Source of the DNA: Daucus carota subsp. sativus
Taxonomy: Eukaryota > Streptophyta > Magnoliopsida > Apiales > Apiaceae
Direction of reading: 5' to 3'
Assembly: GCF_001625215.2 (NCBI RefSeq)
Contig: NC_030381.2
Coordinates: 47,942,214 to 48,006,213, forward strand
DNA length: 64,000 nucleotides
This document shows positions 9,101-21,645 of this stretch, piece by piece. The notes under the pieces were generated by a model, which saw only the letters and a list, made by a program, of their open reading frames with translations, had not been told where the DNA came from and made no database searches. How positions within the stretch are numbered: position 1 is the stretch's first letter; every line of letters starts with the position of its first letter. Position numbers and translations under genes: made by a program.

Positions 9101-11399
9101 TCGATTTCAGGTTGCAGAATGCAGACATTGTAAAATTCATTAAATTTATCAATATGAAGCTACTAACGCCTTGCATAGGGACGTAAATTAGTCAAAGTGT
9201 TCACGAGTTATTCAAGCTTGACTCAGTATTCAATATCAACTCAGACGATAATCAAGATGAGCTTGAGCTATTCATATAATTTATAAAGCCGAGAACTTGG
9301 CTCCAAATTTTAGAATTCTTGAAGGTTTTTTGGTACTCAGATTCCTCACTCTGTTTATCAATTGAACAGCATCTACAGGCTAAATAATCCGGTTTACAGA
9401 TTCCTAATTTCCACTTATCTATTCTTATAATGTACTGATTTCACATGAATTCTTCTAATAGTCTGTTATATTCCTGACAGATTCTGCTGATAATTCTTCA
9501 ATGCCTCATGAATTCTTCTTTTAACTACATCAAGTTATGCTACTAATTTCCAACTTAACCTTGATGTGCAGTTAACTTGCCATTAAATTATGCAAAAGTA
9601 GACAGTACATACCAAAAGATTATTTGAATTTGGGGGAAAGATGCAACTAAATAAAAAAACTAAACTATCATCAAAGTTGATGTGCATTATAGGGTGTTTG
9701 TTTCGGACTTTTAAGTCCAACTTCTGGATTATAAGTTATGAGCACTTATTCGTACCGTTTGTGTAATAAGTCAAGAAGCACTTATAAAAAGCTAGGAATG
9801 CTAGCTTTTGTCTTAGGACTTCTGCTTATTTCCCAAACACTTTAATCACTTATAAGTCTTATCTTGCTTCTAACTTCTACTCCACTTATTTATTTTAAGC
9901 AATAAGCACTTATTTTAAGCTCACCCAAACGGCAATACAAAGTAAAGTTGGCTTTCTTTGAAGTTAGTTGATAATTGAAGCTCAATTATTACAAATTTGT
10001 GGAAAGCACATCACCCCAAATGTTCAGCAACCAATCTAGCAAAATCTTAAGCCGGCTACTATAAAAGTCAAGAAAGCAGTGCTATTATTGGAAATAAAGT
10101 GCTGTACATGATTTTAAAAAATTATTTAACTATGCAAATTGTATAAATTAATATAATTGAAAAAGTAACAACAGCAAATTATTTTTTTTTTTTTGATAAA
10201 TGAGTTAATTCAATAATAAAAAGCCATACGGCATCTACATAAACAGTCGCGTCGAACAAACAAAATACAGAAACAATCACTGATTAATCCATTCATCTTG
10301 GAGATAAAATCACGTGATTTGTTGAAGATGATATCTACACAAACTTCGTCACTTTCGCTTCCGTCACAAACAGTTTGAGCTATCGACTGAGAATGCAATC
10401 CCTTGACAATTTCTATTACTAAATCAAACATCATACTCACACAAACGGTGAGAAAATAACAAAACTCACACAAACGGTGAGACAACAAAAAACCAAACCA
10501 AACGTGATAACCTAACAACCAAATGCGTAAATGAAATATTGGCTAAACCAAGTCAATCTTAGATCTGGGGAACAAAACTCACAGAAACACGATAACTCGG
10601 GCCACTTTCAAGGATAAAAGCACCGGGAAGAACGAGAAATCCGTAGTTCCGTGGAATTGAGATCTTAGAAAAGAAGGCCAAATCGGAAAAGGTTTTGAAT
10701 CCTTAGATCCGGAAAAACAAATGCCAAAGAAGTTTTATTGGAAGAAAAAAGCAAACACAAAAGAAGAGAAATAAAAAATTTTGGGGCTTTCCACCAGTAG
10801 AGATCCGGTGGAAGCCCCCGCTGCTATTAAGCAAAGAAAGGGACAGAGGAGGGGAAATTAGGGTTTGCGCCCGCACCTAACTGACTTGCTGAGATTTTAA
10901 CAGCAAATTATTTTAATAATCTTCTTACATATAATCTAGCTAACACTTTCCCAAATCAGAAATAGAACACCAAATAATACTTTTTGTCAACACAAACAAT
11001 CCAAGTCTGTACATTAATAACTTAAATCAGAATGATGTACCTAAAGGTTGCATCTTTCAAAAGAAAAGAAAACACAATAATATATTTTCAGCAAAATAAA
11101 TATGAATAAACACCAGCAGAAATCATACCAGTAGCCAAAAAGACAAAGTAGACAGCAGAATCAACTCCAGAAATACAAATAACATCTTTTTCAGTAGACG
11201 AAAAAGCTTCCTGGATCCAGGTAAACGGGTTCCGGGTCTTGTAGCCTGCATCATACGGATCCAGCCCCTTCAAGATCCGGTTAGGATAATAAACCACATT
11301 ATTCCCAGGTTTCTTTGACAACCAAGAAAACACCAGCATGAGAAGTAGAAAAATGATGAACGACGTCGCCAAGGACGTCAAGAAGGAGCTCAAATCCAT
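6169..11399 (-). CDS. ERD4: CSC1-like channel ERD4 (OSCA3-type), 6 coding exons
   Basis: Coding exons, in order on the minus strand: 11399–11129, 9032–8890, 8772–8497, 8253–7409, 6944–6689 and 6546–6169. All junctions are GT–AG and the phases join to a 722-aa protein, close to the ~724 aa I recall for Arabidopsis ERD4. OSCA/CSC1 proteins are multi-pass membrane channels opened by osmotic or mechanical tension and passing Ca2+. Visible parts: an N-terminal membrane segment (about residues 6–27), the conserved YYPNRILKGLDP motif, a membrane pair around 82–110, a cytosolic domain, and the C-terminal 7TM channel region with FFVGYGLELSRLVPLIIFHL and YATRIPGDLLILTIVFCYS. ERD4 is known as an early dehydration-responsive gene. 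Intron 1 (2.1 kb) holds a retroposed insertion and a MITE-like sequence. Confidence 0.93.
8836..8909 (-). repeat. Duplicated exon 2/intron 2 junction in ERD4
   Basis: The 24 bases at 8886–8909, spanning the end of ERD4 exon 2 and its GTAAGT donor, recur at 8836–8859, 50 bases further into intron 2, with one mismatch. In coding sense the copy carries ATGGGAAACATC followed by TAAGTAATG, so it holds a second, weaker donor-like GTAATG. Using the copy would keep reading open through about 17 extra codons. This is seen directly; any use in splicing is unknown. Confidence 0.8.
9691..9935. mobile_element. MITE-like element in ERD4 intron 1 (GGGTGTTTG termini)
   Basis: About 245 bases with imperfect inverted ends: AGGGTGTTTGTTTCGGACTT on the left and TTTTAAGCTCACCCAAACGG on the right. 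The interior is full of CACTTATAA/TTATAAGTG-type words repeated on both strands. Two related elements in this window have the same kind of ends (23292–23900 and about 43785–44049). It appears to be a non-autonomous DNA transposon family; the superfamily is not certain because the target-site duplication is unclear. Confidence 0.55.
10170..10914 (-). mobile_element. Poly-A retroposed insertion in ERD4 intron 1
   Basis: A roughly 710-base insertion bounded by AACAGCAAATTATTTT at 10170–10185 and again at 10899–10914, a 16-base target-site duplication (up to four of the T's could belong to the tail). On the minus strand the insert ends in a poly-A run, the mark of target-primed reverse transcription. 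Its 5' end on that strand begins near GTTAGGTGCGGGCGCAAACC and is GC-rich, then holds CTCACCGTTTGTGTGAG repeats. An open frame of about 100 codons (10518–10210) matches nothing I recognise. It could be a truncated or internally deleted L1-type LINE, a SINE-like element or a retroposed transcript. It lies in the same orientation as ERD4. Confidence 0.75.
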
Positions 11400-12035
11400 C
11401 TGGGCATTCTTCTACAACGCAAATGCGGGGGTGTAAACGTGGTTTGTGAAGATGTGCATGTAATAAAATAAACAAGAAGAGGTTAAAAGAATAAGGGTGT
11501 TGGGAAGCTTAAACAATGTGCAAAGTCGGAGACAAAAGTAATGAATATGTGTTGATATATATATGTGTGTGCTGTGATGGTTGTTAGAAGTTATATATAT
11601 TCGTTAAGTGTATTGCTAGCTTGGGTGATGATGACAAGAAGAAAAGAGAAAGACAACAAGTTGTTAGAGCTGGAAAAAGTTATACAAATGCAACTCGGAG
11701 GGAACTATGTGAGAAAATGATTTACAAAATTATGGTTTTTGTTCTTTTTTCCTTTTTTTTGAAAGGAAATATTATAGTTTTTGTTCAAACTTGACAAAAT
11801 TCAAACATTGTTTCTATCATGTATCACGTTATAATCGGGTATTGTGATTGATCTGATGATACCCTCCACTTTACTTTCACCTTAAGATATTATATTATTA
11901 ACTTTTATTTTATATTATATTATTAATTAATTATCAATATATCTTTAACCTCTTTTCTTAAACTAATATATTTTCCAGCCTTAAAAAATTAATTGTGTAT
12001 AATGCTTTGGTTCGCAGTTTATGCTAGCTTCTCAT

Positions 12036-13477
12036 AGCATCTCCAACCATAAAAAATCATTAGCTAAAGAAGGTTAGTTGGCTTATCAAAAATAAAAATT
12101 ATAGTAAACGTCTTCAAAAAACGACACTTCAACCATACCCAGTCCTTATCTATAATTATAGCATCGAACCTCTACCGGTAAAAAATATGTAGGAATATTA
12201 CACATCATTTATTATCATATTAAACTGATATATCATATTTGTAACAACTTAAATATTAATAACATATTATTTTTTTTATTTTTTTGTCATAACATGGTAC
12301 TATTTTTAAATTATAATCAACCAATATAGTCAATACAATCGAAGCACAATGTTTTACAAATTCAACAAATTTTACATAACATCTTACGGATCTGATCTAA
12401 TTTAGCCAACAATTATAATCAACGTCGTTGGACATCCTCTCACATCATTGCAGCATGTAATCGAAGATCAATTTTTGATAACGTTTGTGGGATTAGATCA
12501 CATCCGTTAATTCCATATTATTGTGATATTTCCGTGATTAAAATTGTACGGATTTCTTTCGACTTTCCCAAAAATTCTAGTATTAATTTAATTGTTTCGA
12601 CATTTATATTCTAGACATATTTTCCTATGTTTACGCCTATTCTTCCCGTATTTTTATTACTTTACAGGTTTGATATTGGGTCATTTAATTAATCTTATAT
12701 TTCATAAATAAAGACTTATTTCTGAAATAAAGTGGATAATTTTTTATTAAATAACAAATATAAAATATCATTTTGATATAAAAATATATAAATTTAAAAG
12801 AAAATTACAACTTATTTTTATTTTTTAATAAGACGCGCCAAAGCAGGCTCGTTATTTGGTAATATGGAAGTTGCTCCTCTGCTCGTAATCGGACATTGAT
12901 TGTTTTACTTGTGGCTTACTGGCTTGGTATTATCAGGTGATAATCCCTCTGTCTCTTAATACTTTTCCCATTTGTACTTTTCACGTTTGCCAACACACAC
13001 TTTTAATCATTAATATTTTTAGTTTTGTATTAGTATTAAATATAAAAATTTCACTGTATTAAAGTACTTATATATACGAATCTAACAAGATCACTCATGA
13101 CTATATTTGGTCATATGAATTATGCGTAAATTAGTAATTTGTCTCATGTCGTGAACAGTTCCAACATCCCAAATGGGAAAAGTAAAAAGAATCAGAGGGA
13201 GTATGTTTTAAACGTGGAAATCTTGATATTATCTGCAGCTATCAGCTATGAATACGGTTCTTCTATATTTTTAAAAATGGCAACCGCGAACAAGGTTTTT
13301 CCCATACCAGTTATGATTGGTTAAATTGATTAGGTGTATTTTTTACTAAGAGGAAACATAGATGCTCCAATAAAATTATTTATATTTTTGTTTGTATAAA
13401 ATTATATCTAAAAACTCACTTGATTTATTAAATATAACCAACAAGAATTTTAGCTAAAACACTTTTAGGATTTGAGA
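12036..13477. mobile_element. Possible large Tourist/Harbinger-type element
   Basis: Left end GCATCTCCAACCATAAAAAA and right end GGATTTGAGATGCTC form imperfect inverted repeats, and just inside both ends the words ATTAGCTAAAG and TTTAGCTAAAA match as inverted partners. The right flank is TTA, the expected target for this group, but the left flank is ATA, so the duplication is imperfect or the element is decayed. It matches the termini of the better preserved element at 23508–23877. No transposase remnant was recognised. Confidence 0.4.
12943..13201. mobile_element. Degenerate Stowaway-like MITE
   Basis: Begins ATCCCTCTGTCTCTTAATAC after a TA and ends AATCAGAGGGAG before TA. Internal ends also pair: CTTTTCCCATTTG on the left with CAAATGGGAAAAG on the right. 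This is the CTCCCTCNGTCCC terminal-repeat class, diverged. It lies inside the possible larger element 12036–13477. Confidence 0.6.
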
Positions 13478-14400
13478 TGCTCTTACATCACAAATATGAG
13501 ATCACCGGCTCTGTTTGGGAATGTCGTGAGAAATTCTTGTGCTTTTAAAAAAGATATTGGTAAGAAAAATGCTATTGTAAAAATCGGTATTTACATATTT
13601 TGAGTTATATTATAAAAAAAATGAAAAATTCGATACTGAAATCTACGACTGCTCTCAGCAAATAACAACAAACATATTTTGAAAGGATCTGCTTTTCTTA
13701 AAAAGTTTTTTTTTAAGCTAAAAGTTATTGTTCAAAAAAGCTGTTATGTCTGCAACAAGAACAGCGATGGCAGACAGAACTATCTCTTTGACTCATTTTA
13801 TGCAAATACATAGCTCTTTGTGCACCTCCATTTGCAATGCTAAATGCCTACAATGTCTCTCATTCAGAAAAGCTTCATTATGCTACACGCATATAATAGA
13901 GGTCCTCTTGCAATGCTTATAAAAATTCTTTTTAAAATAGCATCTAACATGCTTTCTGAACCAAGAAGCTAGAAAAGTCTCTTCAAGCTGAAGATTTTTC
14001 ACATGACAAATTCTCTTCTAAATGCCTCATGTGCAATATTCCCATCAAAGCTGATTAAAGTACACATTTCTTAATGCCAGGCCATATTTTCTCAACAGCT
14101 TCGATTTCTTTTATTTCATTAAAATTCAGCACCTACAAAGCATCGATCATTAGTCCTAATATACTACCAGGGACCTACTTAATCACGGCCCACAAAAAAT
14201 TGGATGATGCTAAACAAGGCTATGATCCGCGTCTGCCTAGTTTTTTCTAGAAAGAACAGCGATCACCCTCTGATTAGATTTTCCTAGCAAAACCCTGGGG
14301 ATTCAAATCCAAGGATATAAAAATTCTTATGGACTTGACGGAACTAGGATTGTGAGCAAAAAAGAGTTAGCTGAATTTTAGTAGTGATGATTATCCTTCA

Positions 14401-17400
14401 TTATGTAGGTGGGAAGAATCTGTTGAGATTGAAAGGTAAAGTGTAGAACTCCTCATTTCGATTGTCACCTCTAAAGGTTCTGAATTTTGCCCACCAAGGC
14501 ATTCCCCGGTCTTTCTTTGACTTCTCTACCTCCAGCGTGTTATCAAGAAATACTGCAATAATAAGCCCCACTGTCGGCGGTGATGAGAATACTGTGTTCA
14601 AGAATGCATCAAACTGCAAAAGAAAGATATATAAAGTTGAGAATAATTTATCTGCTAATAGGAAAGGAAACTGAAAGAAAAAAAGGGGAATATTACACTT
14701 TAATCAGGTCTTATGAGGTAATTTGATGCATTGATGCTTTCTTTTTTAAAAATTTTAAGAAACTTTCCATTGACCCCCACATGATAATCTTCCGCATGAA
14801 ATGTATTAAATAAGTAATGGCAATCACTGCAACCTTAAGCTTTTGAGATCTTTATTTGATACGAGTTTTGTTGTACTTCCCTACCATGATCCTTTTTTTA
14901 GATAAGTTACATTGATACATACCTTTTCATCAGACAAGAGCATTGATGCCTGAAGATAAAAGATCTGATAGGACAAAATGACGTGGCCCTTGGCAAAGTT
15001 TTAAGTTTATAATAAGATATCATGTTTCTCCATTATGCATGCAAATACGGATGCAGATAACTAAAAGTCTTGCTGATGCTATAATTATACTAGATACGTA
15101 GATGGTTTTCGGCTTCCATGCAACTAAGGTTAATAATAGTTTAGGATTCATGGAAATGATATTTACCCAGCCAGCATTAGTGCGAACAAGTCCATGGCGA
15201 AGAGTTGAGTACTCATTGAAAAATTGAGGAATGGATATTCCAAGGAACAGGGACAACCCAGTAATAAATAAATTTCTCATAGAGTTCATGTTAGTAAACT
15301 GTAGAAATGACAGACCAACTGAACCTGCAGAAGAAGAATATGGAAGCATCGTAATGTTAATCAAATCATTAACAGAGTTTTGTGGGTTAGTTATCAGTGT
15401 CATACCTACAAGACCAAAGAGAACACAATATAACGCAGCATATATAGGAAAAGGTATAGATGCAAAAACAGCTCCAAATTTTCCTGCAGATTGACACACC
15501 ACCTTTTAAATTAAGGAAAAAAAAAACTTGATGACATTATAATGATAAAACATACAAGTTGGTGATTGTAGAACATTAGTACCACGACTTTCATTGTTTG
15601 TCCAAATCACAATTACTAACCTAAGATAGCAAAGAATATCATAAAGCCTGCAGAAATTTGAACAACTCTGCGACTTCCAACTCGAGTCAGTCCTAGGAGC
15701 CCAATGTTTTCCCTGAACACATTAGCAAGTTGTCTGTCAAGTACTACATATATGTCAGAGGAAAAAGATAATATTGCATGCAGCACCAGTTTTACGACCC
15801 ATCAAAGAAAATAATCCTTACACGGATACTGAAGAACCTATGCTTGTTCCATAAAGACCATCAAGTAAAACACCTATTCCCTGCCAAAATAATAAGGAGA
15901 CCTGTTCAGCTTATCCCCAAGACAGAATATAATTAAAGCAAAACATTAACTATAGGTCATGATGATTCCCTATCCCACAAGCACATAAATTGGTCAGAGT
16001 TTAATGCTTCTACACCATACAAAATTTTGCAATGTATTGTTGACATTTTTATCAAGAACTTCACTTTAAACTTGAGAGCTGAGTGCTCGGGAGAAAGAGA
16101 AAAACACTACATATTAGATCTCTTCAGAAGCATAAAAGATGACTCATATATATATCAAGCACTAGCAAATTTTTTTCCGTTACAAATTTAACACTGAGCT
16201 TGTTTTCCTCTATTACTAATTACAGTATTAAGAATGATTTAGATGCCTGGTTATTTTGTCCCCTCGACTTTCAAAGTCAGAATATTTATACATGAGAACA
16301 ATAACAATGACAGAGAAATATTAATATCAGTTCAGTGACATGCCTTCTATTCAGATTGATATTAGTTAAAATTATGCCTTTCACATGGAAGTAGCAGGAG
16401 TTGCATCTTATATGAGTAGTCTATTCTATACTGTAACTAGATTGTTATCATATCGGAGCAAAGGCAACTTGCTAAGAGTGAAATCTTGTCAAAGTAGCTC
16501 ACCTGCCAGCCAATGCCCCGGCTCAATACATATGCAGGAGGTGGGGTAGCAATTGCAAGCCGAGAAGCAGCCTTGTACGCACCAGTAGACTGTGATACAT
16601 CAAGGGGTTACAAGAGAAACTCACTTTTTAACAAAATAAAATATATAGAGAACACTGAACACAGAAAGAGCAGCTCATACATAGATATGTTACAGCGATA
16701 TACGAACTAATTTTACATCATGAAATTATTAGTAATATTTAGTGAGATATATCATATACGAATTAAATTATAAACAATCTGTACAATGACCTATACAAAG
16801 TTCCTAGATAGTATCATATCATGTCTTTCATTCCTTTTAAGGGAAAAAAAACCTTCTAAGTGTAGTTAAACTGAACTGTACAGATCAGTGGAAGAAAGTT
16901 AGGTAGGCTCGTTATTGCTAGAAGGCATGTATGCAGCATCGGGGAACATAAACACCAACTTTCCCAAGAACCTGGATATAAACTGCAATTCTTTTTCTTG
17001 TTTTTGCGATATTGAAATCTGTAAATTTGCAAATTGTTTTAAGCTGATACGAAAGTGATATCAATTCAACAATGAGATGGAAGAGCCTCTTTTAAATAAC
17101 CAAAAAAAAATATTAATTTGCACAAACCCCCTTTTCCTTTTATATCACAATATCGTAACATTTTAAGTTATCCAACTCTTTCAAATATATTTTGAAGGAG
17201 ATTCAAAAACTTGGAACTGAGGATGAAACCTGAATATTATTCACTGAGTTATCCACATAAAACTCTCAAATAGTAAAACTGAACAAGTCCTAATTTAGAA
17301 ACAAAAATCAAATAAAATTAATATATTTGGTGGCATTTGTTGAAGACAGCAATTTACCTCAATCATTGACACTAAAACTGCAGACATCATCGCAAATGAA

Positions 17401-20400
17401 TGTCCAGCTGAAAAAGTAGGTGGACCCCACTGCAGGGGATATGGAAACTTGAACCTGCATAAGAGAACCAATCTTATAGAACTGAAAGGATATAGTAATC
17501 TACAAAAAAGAGGTGCAAATTAAATTATATACAAACCAAGGGGCAGTGGAGATAAGATTTGCTCTATCTGTCCGGCAGCTGAATTGAGTTCTAATGGGTC
17601 TGTCCCGGTAGGCACCACTAGCGGTTAGTATTATTGAATAGATCCAAATGATTGCAACACAAACTAGTACAGGAAAACGTTCGAAAATTGGCATCTCTCT
17701 CACAGGTCTCCAATATTTAAGGTACTGCAAATAGAAAACCCACAGTCGCTTGATAATGATACATATATCCTAGGAAGGAAGGTGTTAAACAATAGCAACA
17801 TGTACCACCAGTCCACCACTACCTGTGACACTCCAATGACCAACAACAGCATTGGTATCCCAATTTCTACACATCTCCCCAACTGAAACAGAAAAAATGC
17901 AACATAAACTTTTGCAGTAGTTACTAGATTATAAGATTTTAAAAGAAAATCCGGAACATATAACATAAAGGGAAGTGCAACAAGTCAGGGTGCGACATAA
18001 TGTCCACAACACATACAATTTGATATATTTTCAAAGTTACATATTCCTCACACATGAAATATTACATTGGGTTAAATGTGGAGTAAATATATACATTAAA
18101 ACTTCATTGACAGGGAGCATCAAAATCAAAGTTTCAGATTGCATTTATGACGAAGTATAAATTTACTATGCTGTTCTAGGACAATCCACTATGGAAATTC
18201 CGAAATACATAATGTTACAGATAATTCAGTCGGTAGGGACATTATGTGAAGATCATATACAGGCTCCAATAAAGATGTCTATGTGCATAATATCCATGAT
18301 GGTTTTAGAATAAGCACCATCTCCACATTTTAATGGCAATTAATTAAACCTACCTCAGGGAATCCTCGTTGGAATAATCCCAAACCAACCAAACCCACTA
18401 CAGGCGCCATGCCAAGGGGACTGAAAAACCTGAGAAATAGAACCACTGTTAAATTATTTCCATAAAGTATTAATATTTCGTTCACTCATAAAATGTGATA
18501 TACCTTGAGAAGAGACCCCATACTTGGCTGTATCCCAGGATTATTTGAATACTTGAAGCTACAATCAGAGCTCCTTGGATAGCTCTCATTGTTTCGATAA
18601 ACCTCTGCCATATGATATGAGATGATAATATTAATCACTTGTCCTTCAAGATAAGCTCTTAGTTACAAGATGAAAGACATTAGGTACCCTGGTTAGGATC
18701 TGATTTTGCTGCAGAGTAATTTTTTTCTTGTACTTCAACTTTGCAATTTTGAAAACTGTTGTTTATTTTACATCAAGATTTTGTACTAGGAAAATTCACT
18801 GTAAGTTAGAAACACTCTACATGATCAATTTTAGTATCATATGCCTCCCAAAAATTCAAGCACTACCAAAGAACCAAGATTGTGGAAAAGTGGAATCTTA
18901 CATCATGATTGTTAGTGATTCGTTGTAGAGAAGAATCAAAGATGATATTTAATACGGGGATGACATAAGCGAATGATCCTCCAACTACAGCTGGTAATCT
19001 TGTTCCAAATAGTGCTTGAAGAAGTGTGTTAATGCCGGCTACAAACAACAAAGTTTGTATCACCCGTGCCTTCTCCCCCTGTTGTTTGAGTAAGTGAACA
19101 TTTTTACTTTTATATTTGCAAGGAAATATATGTCACACATCCAATTTTGCTCAAAGGCCAAGTACTGAAATATGTGAGGTAAGAAGCAGTTTTTATAGAA
19201 AAATAATTTGACAGCTTATGTGTCGATTCTTTTGGCCTGGGATTATCTTTTATTAGACTTCATATCAATGAAATTTGAAGAGTTTTGGTAACAAAACAGA
19301 AAACTGCAACTTAACTAACAAATATAGATGAAATGGGTGCAAGACTACATAATTTTTTCACTAAATTTTTTCTAGTAAGAAAAAATTTGTGTCTGGCTAC
19401 TGCTGACATCGGATGTCATACATGAATGCTGTAATACAAAACAAACTCAGGGGACTTACATCAGTTCCACCCATCAATGGTACAAGAAGGGTGGGGATCA
19501 TAACACTTGTGCCCAGCACCAGTATATAGTTTTGAAACGCTAACAAGATGGTTTCAGCTGCATTACAAGAAATCAGTTTTGAATTTAATAAATAAATAAC
19601 TAAATAAAAAATACAGTTAATCAAGGGAGAGCTGAAGTAACATATTAATTGTTCAGAGAATCTCATAACATTCTAGATATGGAGCAATTTAGTAGAAGAA
19701 TCATACAAGGGATTCAGATTCAGTAATATAGTAACTTATTGAATTATTGCTGCATTGATAAGTTGTAACCCTTGTAAGCCCATTCTCAGTGCACTTCCTA
19801 GTCTAGTTCCATACAAGATTATGTATTGGCGACATACAGGACAGAACTGAACTAGCAGCAGGTAGTGTTACTGGAATTTCAGCAGAAAGGAATATCCCGA
19901 TTTATTAGGGTGGAAGATTATCATTTCATTGCTAATATATAATTTCATTGTTCACTGACAGTGTTCTTGAAGCTTGATAAAGATCTGACATTCTACAATA
20001 TAGTATGACTACATATATCAGTGGAGGACAAGAACATGTGCAATAAATGTGCCCAGATTATAAAATAATACACTTAAAACTTGACAGAATGCCAGCATCC
20101 AAATGGTTTTCCCGACATTCCGTTCATATCAGTGGCATCACCGCCATGCCCTCTGCTCAGAAATGAAATATGTGACACACTTTCCGGACTGATAAGAGTT
20201 ATATATAGCAAGTGTCTACAGACTACACTACCTACCTTTGTCACCCCTAGAGTCTGAGACCCACTCTTTTAGTGGCAAAACTACTGGACAATCCTCAAAA
20301 AGTAAAATTTTGTAAGCACTATAATACCACTACACCAAGAACAAACTTGTCATTGACTTCTTGTATATGTAAGTGTAGTTTTCCTTTAGAACTAATTCCA

Positions 20401-21060
20401 TTCCCTGGTAATCTATTAGTGCTCAAAGATACACTAAAACCTTAAAATTCACCGCTACCCTAGTCCCAAACGACGAAGATCGCGGGTTCAAATTCTCACT
20501 CCCCCTTAGTGCACTTATAAACAAATATATCCGAAAAACACAACACACATCCAAAAAATTGTAGGGTTACCACAGTACCACTAACCCAACAATCAGTAGC
20601 AGTAAAATACAAAAGCTTCAATCTTTTCTATTTTCAGAGGTGAATTAGCTAAAATATTCAAAGCATTATCTTCTTCATCCAAAAATAGGTCCCCATAGCC
20701 ATAAACATACATTCCAAGAATGTCACAATAATTAAAAAAGACAAAAACTTTAAATGAGAACAAAGATTGGATTTTTATTGTCCCCCACCCCATTAAATTT
20801 CTAAATGAGGTCACATGATAATCTAAACCCATTAAAGTTTTTATTTACTGAAACAAACAAAAATCTTGGTCACACCCACAAAATCTTACTTCATGCCCAC
20901 CATAATAAAAATACACAAAAACATATATATACATAAAAGACGAAATCTTTGAGAGAGAGAGAGAGGAGAGAGATGGGTGCATACGCCATGGGGGGTTGGA
21001 ATCAATACAGTACTCAAGGTCTTGAAGCTGTTCCATGGGAAGGTGTGTAATGTCTGCCAT
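14401..21060 (-). CDS. NAT: Nucleobase–ascorbate transporter (NAT1/NAT2 type), 14 exons
   Basis: Exons on the minus strand: 21060–20985, 19557–19460, 19078–18902, 18604–18504, 18429–18354, 17882–17823, 17724–17537, 17454–17358, 16589–16503, 15880–15822, 15712–15621, 15483–15406, 15324–15167 and 14613–14401. All fit GT–AG and join in frame to 519 aa. NAT/NCS2 proteins carry purines, uracil or related compounds with protons across the plasma membrane; the exact substrate is open. The family signature ENIGLLGLTRVGSR spans exons 10–11. The start LPMEQLQDLEYCIDSNPPW and the end FRGDNRNEEFYTLPFNLNRFFPPT-type tail are hallmarks of the Arabidopsis NAT1/NAT2 pair. About 12 membrane segments are expected. 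Exon 7 uses the donor GTTTGT, chosen because it alone restores the WFKFPYPLQWG join. Confidence 0.92.
20951..20972. repeat. GA microsatellite in NAT intron 1
   Basis: A GAGAGA tract starts about a dozen bases inside the intron from the exon 1 donor (20984). On the coding strand it reads as a CT-rich run just after the donor. Confidence 0.8.
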
Positions 21061-21192
21061 TGAGTTGAGTGAGAAGCTTCAGGAGAGAATAAATGTAATG
21101 TGAATGTGTTATGATATAATAAGAGAGAATATTAGAAGAGAAGTGTACAAAGTTAAGTGCTGGTTGAAAAAAAGTAGAAAAAGAAAGAAGTC

Positions 21193-21196
<4 letters not shown>

Positions 21197-21237
<41 letters not shown>

Positions 21238-21238
21238 T
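21197..21238. repeat. GA microsatellite upstream of NAT
   Basis: About 42 bases of almost pure GA with one AAAG interruption, roughly 140–180 bases upstream of the NAT start codon. It lies in the leader or promoter and reads as CT on the gene strand. CT/GA tracts near plant transcription starts can bind BASIC PENTACYSTEINE proteins; that role is inference here. Confidence 0.8.
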
Positions 21239-21645
21239 GTGTTGTGCTTTTTAGTTAGCTTGCATATAGCTGCTAACTGTAGTGTTTTGTTTTTTCAAAT
21301 TTAAAATTGCTATTCTTGTGTGACATCTTTCATCTTCCTGAATTTACATATTCATCCCTGTCCTTTTCTCACAAATATTGTACTTTGTCTTTTTTATTAC
21401 TCACATACCATTTTCAGATAATATGTAAAAGAATTATAAAAATTATTTATAATTTTAGTCAGTCGTGTCTTTGTGTTTCTACATGTTTAACCAATAAATC
21501 TATAACTAAATTTTATATTTTTTACAATAATTTTTAATTAAATTAACATTTTATCAAAAAGAAATTCAAATAATATTAATTAATTACAGATTTTTAGACA
21601 TATTCCGATTAATAAATCTTATTTCAATAAATTCTTGCCTGTGAT

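Larger units (their letters stand above)
11400..14400. other. Spacer between ERD4 and NAT genes
   Basis: No supported gene. The right-hand edge of ERD4 (11400–11600) should hold its leader; a TATATATA tract at about 11555 could be its TATA region on the minus strand. The middle carries a probable larger element (12036–13477) with a Stowaway-like element inside it. The section 13500–14400 is mostly plain AT-rich sequence, ending in the NAT 3' UTR. Confidence 0.6.

Noticed and set aside
20461..20500. tRNA T-arm-like GCGGGTTCAAATTC
   Set aside because: No acceptor stem or D-arm partner could be found upstream.
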